A DNA stretch of 64,000 nucleotides from Marinobacter shengliensis (GCF_003007715.1 NZ_PXNO01000027.1:930001-994000); one strand, 5' to 3'; positions 32,306-42,852 are shown, numbered from the stretch's first letter. The notes: generated by a model not told the origin, from the letters alone. Numbers and translations are program-made.

Positions 32306-34993
32306 TTAAGGGTTCTCGGAGGTCAGTGCATCGCCCTCCGGGCCGAACAGTCTAATTGCCAGCTCACCACCCAGGTCTACCAACGCAGTAATTTCATCAT
32401 CCCGATAGTTTTTCAGCCTTAACACATTCAACCCCTCAACATCAGGCTGAATGCGCCAGCTCCGATAAGCCGCTTCGTCATCACCACGATTCAGCCTTGC
32501 CAGGATTGCATGGCGGGTGGAGGGATTTCCAGCGCCTTCAGCGAAGACCCCATCGGTGGAACCGGCAATGACCATATCGCCGTTAAACAGCAGGCCCTGG
32601 CTCAGCTCTACAATGGCAGTGTCATTCTGATCATTGGCCGACAATGCACTGCCAATGGCACCCAAGGTACTGTAACCCAGAGCAAACCCGGCCCGGCTGT
32701 TCATACGTGTGCGAATAAGTTCGTCAGCGTCATCTTCGTTAACTTCCACTCGATACTCAAAGGGGCCGTCACCAATCAGCCACGCGCTACCATCGCCATA
32801 AAACCCGTGCCGCAGAACCTCGGCGGATTCTTCTCCAACCTGGTAAACCGACACTGTCCCCGAGGCACTGCCACCGAAGAAAAAGGGGCCGGTAACCGCC
32901 GTGCCGTCGATCGATGATGGCGCAAAACCAAACAGCAGGGGGCTGAGAGCGGCCACACTGCCGCCCACCACATGGTCATCACCCTCAGAACCCACCTGGC
33001 GCGTCCAGGCGACCGTTGGCACCAGTGCATCGCCATCGGGTATGGTATCGATTCGGGTCAGGAATGCGTCGATACCGCCGGCCGACGACTCTCCACCCCA
33101 TACGCCGTCGGTTTCACCCGCGATCGCAACATAGCCACTGCCAGGGTTGAGCCCTATCCATCGAACACGGTCATGCCCGGAGGTGCCCATCCGGAACAGG
33201 TCATCCCAACGCAGCTGATACTCTCCTTCACTTAGTCGATAAACGCCTACAATTACATTATCTCCGGCCCCGGCATCGCCTGAGCCAACCGGCTCGTCAG
33301 TAGTGAATGCCACGGCCATTTCATATCGGGTGACCCGGACCGTGTCTTCGGTGACCCGCCGCTCCGCCACATCCACGAACACATCGGGGCGGGCTGAGGC
33401 ATCTGCGAGATCGGCAACGACTACGGGGTCGCCCAGCAGGGCGCCAGTCTGATCATGAATGCGCACCTGAACCTGGCCGTTGTTGCTCCCGGCGACAAAG
33501 TAGCGACCGCCATGACCAACGGTAAAGTCCGTCGCAACAAATCCGTCATTCCAGACAATAGACTCTTTCAGACGATTGAAGCTGAGCCTCAACAGGTTAT
33601 CGCTGGCACCTCTGGCAAAACCTTCCCGGCCCGCCTGGAACCGGCTGTCTACCGCCAGGTTCGCAAATCGGTCGTGCAGGTCCTCCGGCGTTGAATAGCT
33701 CTCACTGACACGGACCTCGAAAAGCAATTCATTCTGGCCAACGGGAAAGCTTAAGGTATCGTTCTCCACGCCTTCCTGCTCAATGACAAACTCGGTTCCC
33801 AGCCGTGCCGTGGAGCCTTGGGCGTGCGTCAAACGGACTTTGATGACGTCCTCCCTATCACCGGACAGCGTGGCCCGATATTGCCCGGTTGTACCGGTGT
33901 TCAACGTATCTCGCGGGCCGCCCTTCAGGGTTTCGATGGCAACCGTCGGTTCATTGTCACGAACGGTCAGGTTGGTTCGCACACCGGTGTCCGATGCGCC
34001 CAGGGAGGCAATGCCCGTGCGTACCTCTGTTAAATGAAGCTGCGCCAGTTCGGACGGTTCGGGGATGGTGTCGTCAATGACTTCCAATGGAATGTAGCAC
34101 TCGGTGATACCTGGCTCGAGGGTAATCAGCCCCCGATCCTTGATGCCAGCGTCGTTCTCGTAGTACTCGATGTAGGTCAGCTCCTCGCCCTGTTCATCCA
34201 CCGGGAACGCGGTGTTGCTGCCCTGCGCGACAATGTCGTTACCGATAATGGCACGGCCGAGGTTGTCACTGCTGTATTCGCACCGCTGGTGCGGTGGGCT
34301 TTCCTCGTCGTCACACTTATTCTCATCGAATTCCGAGCGCAGCTCGAACGCGATGGAAACCCTTGTCACGGAGGGTTGGTCCAAAAGAACCTTTGCAAAC
34401 ACGCGATTGGTTGGCGAAGTAACTGCCTTGGACTCCTTAAACGAGCCATCCTCGTTGTACAGGTCAATCTCATAGTCATGCTCGCCGACCACATCCAGTG
34501 CAGGCAGTTCACAACGGGTTCGGGAGCTGTCAGGAATGTCCGGGCTCTCACCCTCGGTGAACGACGGCGCCTCCAGCGTCACTACATTCCGTTTGACTTC
34601 AATATCAAAAGGCTGGAACCCGGCCATGCGGCCATCGGTGGTGACAATGTCGATGTTGTCGTTTCTGCCCAGGTCCGCCTCACCTCTCGCGCCCCCGGAC
34701 AGTCCAGGAACGCCGCGCATGATGATGCCCTGGCGGGCTTTATTGCTGGTGTCTTCCAGCGCGAGCCAGGAGGGGGCGTTCGTCAGCGAGTAATCCAGAA
34801 TGCTCTCGCCGCCATAGGCTCCCCAGTTGTAGTAATACTCAACCCCCAGGTAGGCCGTGGTCGGCGGCGCGCCAAGCAGCGTGGGCTGGTCGGGGTCTTT
34901 TTCGGTTTTACAGCCGGCAGACATCAGTGCGATCAGGGCCAGGCCAAGAAGACGGCCAGAGGAGGAGGTGCGGGGGAGCAGATCGGCGCGCAT
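32306..34993 (-). CDS. large lipoprotein with Calx-beta and SBBP-like propeller repeats
   Basis: An 895-residue putative outer-membrane or surface lipoprotein; lipobox LMSAGC at about residues 23-28. After it, an Ig-like putative domain (TTAYLGVEYYYNW onward), then at least two Calx-beta-like modules (the motif DDTIPEPSELAQLHLTEV, ending at VRDNEPTVAIE; and a second around EFVIEQEGVENDTLSFPVG). The second half is a series of SBBP/beta-propeller-like blades: AVAFTTDEPVG, GYVAIAGETDGVWGGESSAGGIDAFLTRID, VAWTRQVGSEGDDHVVGG. Cys pairs in the first half may form disulfides. It is the last gene on the minus-strand ligA side, 151 bases after ligA. A binding or adhesion role is a guess. Confidence 0.72.
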   Translation of the reverse strand: MRADLLPRTSSSGRLLGLALIALMSAGCKTEKDPDQPTLLGAPPTTAYLGVEYYYNWGAYGGESILDYSLTNAPSWLALEDTSNKARQGIIMRGVPGLSGGARGEADLGRNDNIDIVTTDGRMAGFQPFDIEVKRNVVTLEAPSFTEGESPDIPDSSRTRCELPALDVVGEHDYEIDLYNEDGSFKESKAVTSPTNRVFAKVLLDQPSVTRVSIAFELRSEFDENKCDDEESPPHQRCEYSSDNLGRAIIGNDIVAQGSNTAFPVDEQGEELTYIEYYENDAGIKDRGLITLEPGITECYIPLEVIDDTIPEPSELAQLHLTEVRTGIASLGASDTGVRTNLTVRDNEPTVAIETLKGGPRDTLNTGTTGQYRATLSGDREDVIKVRLTHAQGSTARLGTEFVIEQEGVENDTLSFPVGQNELLFEVRVSESYSTPEDLHDRFANLAVDSRFQAGREGFARGASDNLLRLSFNRLKESIVWNDGFVATDFTVGHGGRYFVAGSNNGQVQVRIHDQTGALLGDPVVVADLADASARPDVFVDVAERRVTEDTVRVTRYEMAVAFTTDEPVGSGDAGAGDNVIVGVYRLSEGEYQLRWDDLFRMGTSGHDRVRWIGLNPGSGYVAIAGETDGVWGGESSAGGIDAFLTRIDTIPDGDALVPTVAWTRQVGSEGDDHVVGGSVAALSPLLFGFAPSSIDGTAVTGPFFFGGSASGTVSVYQVGEESAEVLRHGFYGDGSAWLIGDGPFEYRVEVNEDDADELIRTRMNSRAGFALGYSTLGAIGSALSANDQNDTAIVELSQGLLFNGDMVIAGSTDGVFAEGAGNPSTRHAILARLNRGDDEAAYRSWRIQPDVEGLNVLRLKNYRDDEITALVDLGGELAIRLFGPEGDALTSENP

Positions 34994-35144
34994 GCAAAAA
35001 TCCGTTTCATGACGTTGTTGTTATGGCGGTGCCAGCGGGGCATAACGCTCCCGGTTTACACACCGTTACAGATCAACGCCATGTTAGCCAATTTGCGCCC
35101 TGCCGGATCTGCGCGAGTTCTCAGATTCACCGGCCGGGCCCGCA

Positions 35145-37181
35145 TCAGCCTGCTACGCCATGCTCCTCTAAGAGGGCGAGAAGCCCCTCTTCATCCAGGA
35201 CAGGCACTCCCAGCTGTTCTGCCTTGGTCAGCTTGGAGCCAGCAGCCTCACCCGCCACCACGCAGGCGGTTTTCTTCGAAACGCTGCCCGCGACCTTGGC
35301 TCCCAGCTTCTCCAGTTTTTCCTTCGCCTGGTCCCGGGTCATCTGTGACAGGGTGCCGGTCAGCACCCAGGTTTCGCCGGCCAGGGGTTTGGCCTCGGCA
35401 GGGACAACCTGTTCTTCCTGCCAGCTTACCCCGGTGTCTTTCAAAGCCTGCAGGGTTTCCTGGTTGTGGGGCTGGTCGAAGAAACTGCGAATATGGCCGG
35501 CCACGATGGGACCAACGTCCGGTACCGCCTGCAGCGCCTCGTCATCGGCGGCTGAAATTGCCTCAAGGGTACCGAAATGCGATGCCAGGGACTTCGCGGT
35601 CGCCTCACCCACCTCACGAATACCCAGGGCGTAGAGGAACCGCCACAGCACCGGCTTACGGGCCCGGTCAATGGCCGCCACAAGGTTGCCTGCTGATTTA
35701 TCCCCCATACGGTCAAGGCTGGACAACTGGAATTTGGTTAGTCGGTACAGGTCCGCGACGGTGTTCACCATGCCTTCATCCACCAGCACTTCAATCAGCC
35801 GGTCACCCAGACCTTCGATATCCATGGCCTTGCGGGAGGCGTAATGGCGAATGGCTTCCTTGCGCTGGGCGGGGCAGTACAGCCCCCCGGAACAACGGGC
35901 GACAGCCTCCCCTTCTATCTGGACGATGTCCGAGTCACAGACCGGGCATTGGCTCGGCAGGACCACTTCCGCTGCGCCCTTCGGGCGTTTCTCCGGAACC
36001 ACCTTCACCACTTGCGGAATGACATCTCCAGCGCGGCGTATGAACACCGTATCACCGATGTGCACATCCAGCCGGCGAATCTCGTCCATGTTGTGGAGTG
36101 TTGCGTTGGAAACGGTCACGCCACCCACAAACACCGGTTTGAGCCGGGCAACGGGCGTGACAGCCCCGGTCCTGCCCACCTGGAACTCCACATCTTCAAT
36201 AACGGTCAGTTCTTCCTGGGCGGGGAATTTGTGGGCAATGGCCCACCGGGGCGCCCTGGACACAAAGCCCAGCTGCTGCTGCAAATCCAGGCGATTCACC
36301 TTGAACACGATACCGTCTATTTCGTATGGCAGCGTGTCGCGCTTGGCCATCAGCTCCTGGTACGCCTCGAGGCACGCTTCAACCCCCTTGGCTTTGCGCA
36401 TTTCCGGGTTAATACGAAACCCCCAGCCCCGAACCCGCTGCAAGCTTTCCCAGTGGGTTTCAGGCAGCAGGCTTTCGTCGGTGACCGCCATGCTGTAGGC
36501 ACACAGCTCCAGGGGGCGCTTGGCGGTGACTGTTGATTTCTTCTGGCGCAGGCTACCGGCAGCGGCATTTCTGGGGTTTACAAAGGGCTTTTCGCCTTGC
36601 TCAGCGAGGCGCCGGTTCAATTGCTCAAACCCCGCCTTGGGCATATAGACTTCACCCCGAACTTCCACCAGATCCGGATAGTCGTCGCCCCGCAAGGTCA
36701 AGGGGACTGACGGAATGGTGCGTATATTGGCCGTGATATCCTCACCGGTATAACCGTCGCCTCGGGTGGCGGCCCGAGTTAATACACCCTGCTCATAGTG
36801 CAGGCTGACCGCAAGGCCATCCAGCTTGGGCTCACAGACATATTCCACCGGATCCTCGGTTGCCAGGCGATCACGCACTCGGCGGTCGAAATCACGGAGC
36901 TCGTCGTCACTGAACGCATTGTCCAATGACAGCATGGGCAATCGATGGGTGATTTCTTCAAAGCTGGTTTCCGCGGCACTGCCGACCCGCCGGGTAGGCG
37001 AGTTATCTGTGGCAAGTTCCGGGTAGTCCGCTTCCAGTGTCTGGAGTTCACGGAACAGCCGATCGTATTCAGCATCGGGTATCCTGGGGTCATCCAGAAC
37101 GTAATAGTAGTAATTGTGATCGTCCAGGGCAGCGCGCAACTGTTCCACGCGCTGCTGGATATCGGCAGAAACCTGGCTCAT
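35145..37181 (-). CDS. ligA: NAD-dependent DNA ligase
   Basis: A 678-residue ligase that seals nicks in replication and repair using NAD. In order: domain Ia, the adenylation domain with the catalytic lysine in CEPKLDGLAVSL (about residue 115), OB fold, a four-cysteine zinc finger (CPVCDSD ... CSGGLYCPAQ), helix-hairpin-helices (ALGIREVGEATAKSLASHFG) and a C-terminal BRCT domain (ETWVLTGTLSQMTRDQAKEKLE). Length is as expected. It starts 24 bases after the zipA stop in the conserved smc-zipA-ligA run. Confidence 0.97.
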   Translation of the reverse strand: MSQVSADIQQRVEQLRAALDDHNYYYYVLDDPRIPDAEYDRLFRELQTLEADYPELATDNSPTRRVGSAAETSFEEITHRLPMLSLDNAFSDDELRDFDRRVRDRLATEDPVEYVCEPKLDGLAVSLHYEQGVLTRAATRGDGYTGEDITANIRTIPSVPLTLRGDDYPDLVEVRGEVYMPKAGFEQLNRRLAEQGEKPFVNPRNAAAGSLRQKKSTVTAKRPLELCAYSMAVTDESLLPETHWESLQRVRGWGFRINPEMRKAKGVEACLEAYQELMAKRDTLPYEIDGIVFKVNRLDLQQQLGFVSRAPRWAIAHKFPAQEELTVIEDVEFQVGRTGAVTPVARLKPVFVGGVTVSNATLHNMDEIRRLDVHIGDTVFIRRAGDVIPQVVKVVPEKRPKGAAEVVLPSQCPVCDSDIVQIEGEAVARCSGGLYCPAQRKEAIRHYASRKAMDIEGLGDRLIEVLVDEGMVNTVADLYRLTKFQLSSLDRMGDKSAGNLVAAIDRARKPVLWRFLYALGIREVGEATAKSLASHFGTLEAISAADDEALQAVPDVGPIVAGHIRSFFDQPHNQETLQALKDTGVSWQEEQVVPAEAKPLAGETWVLTGTLSQMTRDQAKEKLEKLGAKVAGSVSKKTACVVAGEAAGSKLTKAEQLGVPVLDEEGLLALLEEHGVAG

Positions 37182-37205
37182 CGGATCGAATGTCCTGATT
37201 AAGTG

Positions 37206-38273
37206 TTATACCCGATGGGAACGCTGTTTACGTTCGAATTCACGGATGCGCTGCCGGCAGTGCTCGATCGTCTGCGGAGTCATTACGCTGCGGCGCTCGT
37301 CTTTCAGTTCACCGCCCATATTGCGCACAACGCACTGAGCGGTTTCGAGCATGAATTCGAAGGCCTGCATGGCATTGGATGGCCCGGGCAGGCTCATGAA
37401 GAAACTGATTCCGGGAGTGTTCAACGTTGGCATATCCTGGGGCCGGAAGGTTCCCGGCTCCACCGCGTTGGCAACGCTGAACTGCACTGGCGTGGTGGTG
37501 TCAGCACCTTCATGCCGGTGATAGATGTCCATGTCGCCATGTTCAAGACCGCAGGCCTCAAACAGCTTTTTCAGTATCGTTCCCTGGAACTCCTCACCGT
37601 TACGCGCCAATACGTTAATCACCAGCACTTCCCTGGCTTCCGGGCGATTGGCTCCCGCCAACGGCTGATTTTTGCGTGGGCCCGGTGCCGCTTCCCGGCG
37701 AGCGGTATCTTCCTCAACCTCTGTGGTCAACACAGGAGGTTCTTTCGCTCGGGTTTTTGCTGCGGGACGAGATTTCGGTTCTGGTTCTGGTGCTGACTCC
37801 GGTGCCGGCTCCGGTTCTGGCGGCAGTTCGGGCTCTGATACCGGCCGGGCGGAGACTTCGTCGTCGTAGACCTCCTCAGCCTCACCCGCCGGTGGTTCTA
37901 CTGAACGCTCGGAACGGCTATTCACGACTCTTGGCTCACCCAGGACACCATCGTCGATGTTGTCGTCGGTCGCGCCCCACCCCGATTCCAGCATAACGTC
38001 GTCATCGTCCGAACTGCCGAAATCCTCTGACGTGTCTCGCTTGAGGTAGCCCCGCTCTTCGAGGGTTCCCCTGGATACGGTTCGGGCTCCACCATTGGGA
38101 AGTTCTGGATTGTAATCATCATCGAGCGGGGAATCCTTCAGATCATCCGCGCCCATTCCGGAGGAAATCGCCATGGATTCCTTACGGGCCCGGCGCATCC
38201 GCCGAACACCATCAATGACGATTCCAAGAATAACCAGGGTACCTATGGCAATTAACCATTCCCTAAGTGACAT
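37206..38273 (-). CDS. zipA: cell division protein ZipA
   Basis: A 355-residue bitopic inner-membrane protein that tethers FtsZ and helps form the septal ring. One N-terminal helix (WLIAIGTLVILGIVIDGV, about residues 6-23), a charged arm, a long acidic Pro/Glu/Ala-rich linker (repeated PEPEPAPES), and a C-terminal FtsZ-binding domain (REVLVINVLARNGEEFQGTILKKLFE onward). The name rests on this layout and the neighbourhood. It lies between smc and ligA, all on the minus strand. Confidence 0.93.
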   Translation of the reverse strand: MSLREWLIAIGTLVILGIVIDGVRRMRRARKESMAISSGMGADDLKDSPLDDDYNPELPNGGARTVSRGTLEERGYLKRDTSEDFGSSDDDDVMLESGWGATDDNIDDGVLGEPRVVNSRSERSVEPPAGEAEEVYDDEVSARPVSEPELPPEPEPAPESAPEPEPKSRPAAKTRAKEPPVLTTEVEEDTARREAAPGPRKNQPLAGANRPEAREVLVINVLARNGEEFQGTILKKLFEACGLEHGDMDIYHRHEGADTTTPVQFSVANAVEPGTFRPQDMPTLNTPGISFFMSLPGPSNAMQAFEFMLETAQCVVRNMGGELKDERRSVMTPQTIEHCRQRIREFERKQRSHRV

Positions 38274-38394
38274 AGTGCTGCTGTCCTGTTTGCAGTTCGG
38301 AACGTTGCTACTCTAAGAAAAGCCCGTAATGAATACAACGCACTCCGGGCCGAGATGGCGTTATTGTCATGGTTGACGGCTTTTTCGCCAACCC

Positions 38395-41300
38395 TCAAGC
38401 CTCCGCCAAGGCTGCCGCCTCGTCGACATCCACCGAAACCAGCCGGGAGCAACCCGGTTCGTGCATGGTGACGCCCATCAACTGGTCCGCCATTTCCATG
38501 GCGATCTTGTTGTGGGTAATGTAGATGAACTGTACCTGTTTGGACATCTCTTTCACCATATTGGCGTAACGGCCAACGTTGGCATCGTCCAGCGGGGCAT
38601 CTACCTCATCCAGCATACAGAAAGGCGCCGGATTGAGCTGGAAGATAGAGAATACCAGGGCAATCGCAGTCAAGGCTTTCTCGCCACCGGACAGCAGGTG
38701 GATGGTACTGTTCTTCTTGCCCGGTGGCCGCGCCATGATCGCCACGCCGGTCTCCAGAAGGTCTTCGCCGGTCAGCTCCAGATAGGCATTGCCGCCACCA
38801 AACACCTTCGGGAACAACGCCTGCAGGCCACCGTTAACCTGATCGAAGGTTTCCTTGAAGCGCTGGCGGGTTTCCCGGTCTATTTTGCGAATGGCGGTAT
38901 CCAGGGTTTCCAGGGCTTCCATCAGGTCGTTGTGCTGCTCATCCAGGTAGGTCTTTCGCTCACTCTGTACCTGATATTCCTCGATGGCTGCCAGATTAAT
39001 AGCCCCCAACCGCTGGATACGGTTACCAATCTTCTCCAGTTCTTCGGCCCAGATTTTCTCATCGGCATCTTCCGGCAACTGGCCCAGCACTTCCTGGAGC
39101 TTTACATCCAGCTCCTTGAGCTGCTCGATGTGGTTACCAGACCGGATTTCGAGCGCCTGGGATTCCAAATTGAGCTTTTCGAGCCGCGCACGTACCTCAC
39201 CCACCACATGCTCAGTGCGGCTTCTGCCCTGCTCCCGCTCCCGTACCTCGCGGTCAATGTCTTCCAGGGCGTCCCTGGCGGCCGAAAGCTTCTCCTCCTC
39301 CGCCAACCGGCGCTCCAAAAGCCCCTCGAGTTGAAGTTGCAGGTCTTCCAGTGGCTCTTCAGCGCTCTCTCGGCTTTCCCGGAGCATATCAAGACGCTCT
39401 TCCAGCCGTTCTTTCTGCATTTGCATGCGTTCGATGGTCTGCTTCAAACCATCGCGCTGGCTTTGCAATGACTGCAGTTGCAACTGCAACTGGTGGGCAT
39501 GGTCCCGGTCGTGGCGGGCTTCCTGGCGGAGCCTGTCGAGATTCTCCCGCAAGGTATCACGCTGCTCCAGCAGCCGTTCTTTCTCTTCGTCACTGTCCTC
39601 GGTGGAAGCCAGCGCCAGGTTCCATTCTTCCCTCGCGGATTCGAGATCTTCCTTCTGCTGTTCCAGGTTTCCGGCCACATCTTCTATATCATCCCGGATA
39701 CGGGCAAGGCGGGCATCAATCTGTTCAGCCCGGGCTTTCAGACCACTAACTTTTGAGGACAACGCACCGAGTTCCCGCTCAGCGTCACTCAAACGGGCCT
39801 GGGCTTCTTCCCTGGCCGACTCAGCACGCTCGCCCTGTTCCTGGAGCAACTCCAGTGCCTCGACCGCCTGCTCAAGCAGCTCTTCCGCCTCTTGCAGACG
39901 TGCCTCAAGCTCGCTCACTTTCTTCTGGCGCTCAATGACACCGATTTGCCCGGCTTCGGAGTCGGGCATCAAGACCCAATCGCGAGCAACCCAGACGCCT
40001 TCAGGGGTAATCAAGCTGTCACCGGCGGAAAGTTGGGACCGGCGCGCCAGTGCGTCACTGGTGGAGTCTGCTGTATCAATACCGGCAAGCAGATGACTGA
40101 TGGCACCCACGCCATCCACCTTCGCCGCCAACCCTCCAGCAGGCCTTGGTTCAGTGCCCGAAGACACCAGCGCAAGGCCTTTTGGCGCGCTGTCCAGGGC
40201 GTCAACAAGGTGGTCAAAGCCCGGCAATGCAAGCCCCTGGCTGAACCGGCCAATCACCTGCTCTACCGCAAATTCCCAGCCATCTTCAATACGCAATGCG
40301 GCGGCGACCCTGGGCGCATCCGACAAACCGTTATCCCGCAACCAGCCCTGCAAGGTGTCGTCATGGCCGCCCATCTGTTCATCCAGCAAGGCCATCTGGG
40401 AATCCAGGGCAGCCTTCAGGCTCTGCACCCGTTGCCGGCGTTCGGCAACACCCTGCTCGGCTTCCCGCAGCTTCTGCCGGCTCTGGTATACGTCATCCTG
40501 CAGCGCCTGGATACGCTCCGCTGCCTCTTCACGCTGTAGCTCGAGGGTTTCCTGCTGTTCGAGCAGCTCATCAAGTTCGGCCCGGTCCAGCTGCTCTTCC
40601 AGCAACGCCTGCTCGTCCGTTAATTTGCCATGACGATTGTGCAGCTGGGCAATAGCGTCTTCCAGGGAGCGGATTCGGGATTGGGCGAGTTCCGCCTGGC
40701 GCCGAGCGTCGGATGACCGGGTGCTGAACTCCTCCCACCGGTGCTGCCAGTCACTCATGGCGTCTTCGGCCAGCTGGAGCTTCTCTCCGGATTCTTCCGA
40801 ACGCAGGGCCAGGGCTTCCTGCTCCGGCTCGATCATATCGAGCTCTTCCTGAATGCCCGCCAGCTTTTGTTCATCCTGTTCAAGCTCGCGCCCGAGCTCA
40901 CGCTGGTTGGCCATGGCCTGATCCAGCTCTGCGGCGGTCTGACGACTACGCTCCCGCTGGTGTTCCAGACTTTGTTCAATCCGGGCAATATCGGCGCCGG
41001 CTTCGTAGTAGCGTGCCTGGGCCCGATTGAAATGTTCGGTGCGTTCGTGGTGGTCTTCCCGAAGCGACTCCAGGGAGGTTTCCAGATTAACCCGTTCGGT
41101 CAGCAGTTTTTCCAGCTCGAGCTCGGTATCCCGAATCTTTCCACGCCAGGACTGTAAGTCATTATCCAGCGCCTGCCAGCGCAGCACCGTAAGCTCGGCC
41201 TTTTTCTGCCGTTCTTCCTGCTTGTAGGCCTTATACTTCTCGGCCGCGGCCGCCTGCCGCTCCAGATGCTGCAACTGGCGCCCTAGCTCCTCGCGGAGGT

Positions 41301-41886
41301 CGGTAAGCCGTTCCAGGTTCTCCTGGGTGCGCTTGATCCGGTTCTCGGTCTCGCGCCTTCGTTCCTTGTACTTGGAGATTCCCGCGGCTTCCTCGATGTA
41401 TACGCGCAGCTCTTCAGGCTTCGCCTCAATCAACCGGGAAATCATGCCCTGCTCGATGATTGCGTAGCTACGAGGGCCAAGGCCGGTGCCCAGGAACAGA
41501 TCGGTGATGTCCCGGCGGCGACATTTGGCGCCATTCAGGAAGTATTCCGATTGCCCTTCACGGGACACACGGCGCTTGACCGAAATTTCGTTGAACTTGA
41601 CGAATTCACCAGGCGCGGTGCCATCACCGTTATCGAACACCAGTTCGATAGACGCCTGGCCGACTGGCTTGCGGGCACTGGAGCCGTTAAAGATGACGTC
41701 CGTCATGGACTCGCCGCGCAGATACTTGGCGGAGCTTTCACCCATCACCCAGCGCACGGCGTCAATGATGTTGGACTTGCCACAACCGTTTGGCCCCACC
41801 ACCGCCGTCATGTTGGACGGGAATGGCACCGTAGTGGGATCAACAAACGACTTGAAGCCAGCCAGCTTGATGGACTTGAGCCTCAT
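38395..41886 (-). CDS. smc: chromosome segregation ATPase SMC
   Basis: A 1163-residue structural-maintenance-of-chromosomes protein. The head N-lobe has Walker A GPNGCGKSN near residue 32; two long coiled-coil arms flank a hinge at about 510-640 (LQGWLRDNGLSDAPRVAAAL, GALSSKVSG side). The C-lobe has the ABC signature LSGGEKALTAIALVF and Walker B FCMLDEVDAPLDD. SMC forms rings with ScpA and ScpB, both encoded at 44.9-46.4 kb, and organises the chromosome. It begins one base after the GntR gene stop (TGATATG), so the two are translationally linked. Confidence 0.97.
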   Translation of the reverse strand: MRLKSIKLAGFKSFVDPTTVPFPSNMTAVVGPNGCGKSNIIDAVRWVMGESSAKYLRGESMTDVIFNGSSARKPVGQASIELVFDNGDGTAPGEFVKFNEISVKRRVSREGQSEYFLNGAKCRRRDITDLFLGTGLGPRSYAIIEQGMISRLIEAKPEELRVYIEEAAGISKYKERRRETENRIKRTQENLERLTDLREELGRQLQHLERQAAAAEKYKAYKQEERQKKAELTVLRWQALDNDLQSWRGKIRDTELELEKLLTERVNLETSLESLREDHHERTEHFNRAQARYYEAGADIARIEQSLEHQRERSRQTAAELDQAMANQRELGRELEQDEQKLAGIQEELDMIEPEQEALALRSEESGEKLQLAEDAMSDWQHRWEEFSTRSSDARRQAELAQSRIRSLEDAIAQLHNRHGKLTDEQALLEEQLDRAELDELLEQQETLELQREEAAERIQALQDDVYQSRQKLREAEQGVAERRQRVQSLKAALDSQMALLDEQMGGHDDTLQGWLRDNGLSDAPRVAAALRIEDGWEFAVEQVIGRFSQGLALPGFDHLVDALDSAPKGLALVSSGTEPRPAGGLAAKVDGVGAISHLLAGIDTADSTSDALARRSQLSAGDSLITPEGVWVARDWVLMPDSEAGQIGVIERQKKVSELEARLQEAEELLEQAVEALELLQEQGERAESAREEAQARLSDAERELGALSSKVSGLKARAEQIDARLARIRDDIEDVAGNLEQQKEDLESAREEWNLALASTEDSDEEKERLLEQRDTLRENLDRLRQEARHDRDHAHQLQLQLQSLQSQRDGLKQTIERMQMQKERLEERLDMLRESRESAEEPLEDLQLQLEGLLERRLAEEEKLSAARDALEDIDREVREREQGRSRTEHVVGEVRARLEKLNLESQALEIRSGNHIEQLKELDVKLQEVLGQLPEDADEKIWAEELEKIGNRIQRLGAINLAAIEEYQVQSERKTYLDEQHNDLMEALETLDTAIRKIDRETRQRFKETFDQVNGGLQALFPKVFGGGNAYLELTGEDLLETGVAIMARPPGKKNSTIHLLSGGEKALTAIALVFSIFQLNPAPFCMLDEVDAPLDDANVGRYANMVKEMSKQVQFIYITHNKIAMEMADQLMGVTMHEPGCSRLVSVDVDEAAALAEA

Positions 41887-41887
41887 A

Positions 41888-42568
41888 TCAGGCGTTCTCC
41901 TCCGTGAGAATGCTCAAAACCTGTGCTCTCTGGTGTTCGCCGAAATCCTGGATAACCCGCTCCAGGAGAGCTGAATCGCCCTTAACCGCCGCATCTGCCA
42001 GATGACGGAAGAAAGTGCCGGTTTCGGCGATCTCACTTCGGAAATGCTCAAGGGCTACGTAATAGGTGCGGCTGATGGCGGGCCGGAAATTCTCAAGGGT
42101 TTCTTCAAGAAACGGGTTTTCGACCAATCGGTAGGCGTAACGCATGACGCCGAAGCCGGCGTCTATGACCTGTTCCGCGGCATCAGTGGCATTGGAATTG
42201 AGTGCATCAATGACCGCCTGAAGCTCCTTGACCTGGCTCATCACGCCACCAAGCTCGGAACCGGACCACCGCTCCAGCACTTTGCGCCCGAGCATGCATA
42301 GCAGATCGATGTAGATATCGTACAGGGCGTTGACCGAACCCGGGGTCAGGTCAGACACCACCGCCCCCCGGCGCGGAAAGATCTCCACCAGGTGGCGGCG
42401 CTCAAGTATCAGCAGCGCTTCGCGCACCGAGCCACGGCTGACATTCAGCTCACCGGCCACCTTCAGTTCCTGAATCCGCTCCCCCGGCTTGAGATCACGA
42501 ATGATGATCCGTTGGCCGATATGCTGCGCGATTTGCTCTGAAAGGCTCTCCGGTGCCTGAAATCTCAT
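41888..42568 (-). CDS. GntR/FCD-family transcriptional regulator
   Basis: A 226-residue regulator. Winged-helix GntR domain at residues 1-70 (LSEQIAQHIGQRIIIRDLKPGERI, ELNVSRGSVREALLILERRHLVEI) followed by an all-helical FCD effector domain, so FadR-like in general architecture; the ligand is not readable. It is the first gene of the minus-strand run GntR-smc-zipA-ligA and overlaps no other; its stop is one base before the smc ATG. Similar GntR genes precede smc in related genomes, but the function of the link is unknown. Confidence 0.88.
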   Translation of the reverse strand: MRFQAPESLSEQIAQHIGQRIIIRDLKPGERIQELKVAGELNVSRGSVREALLILERRHLVEIFPRRGAVVSDLTPGSVNALYDIYIDLLCMLGRKVLERWSGSELGGVMSQVKELQAVIDALNSNATDAAEQVIDAGFGVMRYAYRLVENPFLEETLENFRPAISRTYYVALEHFRSEIAETGTFFRHLADAAVKGDSALLERVIQDFGEHQRAQVLSILTEENA

Positions 42569-42852
42569 AAACCTGATGCTCTCTTGTTATGACAGGACAT
42601 GGTCAAGCGCAGAAGTTTATCACAGCCTCCGGCCAGCCCCACCCCTTGTCTGACATTTTGATTGCAGGTTTTGCACCAGCGGCAATGCCCTGCCGGAAAA
42701 ATGGCGCTTTCGGACAATTACCCTGTCAAAACCTCAAAATAAAATAAAGAAAGCATCATATTCCATTGTTTATAATACCTTTATTTTCAATGGCACAGTT
42801 CATGCTGATGAGACTGTAACTACACCCGTTTCCAGAAGCAGAGCGAGCCATT
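42569..42852. other. 284-bp divergent intergenic region
   Basis: This gap separates the GntR-smc operon (minus strand) from the diguanylate cyclase gene (plus strand). It is AT-rich near 42740-42800 and contains TATAAT at 42771-42776, which could be a plus-strand -10 box; a matching -35 is not evident. No gene is seen in it. Confidence 0.4.

Noticed and set aside
34034..36022. A 662-codon plus-strand open reading frame across the lipoprotein and ligA
   Set aside because: It is antisense to ligA and the Calx-beta lipoprotein, is Pro/Arg-rich in its second half, and shows no family pattern.
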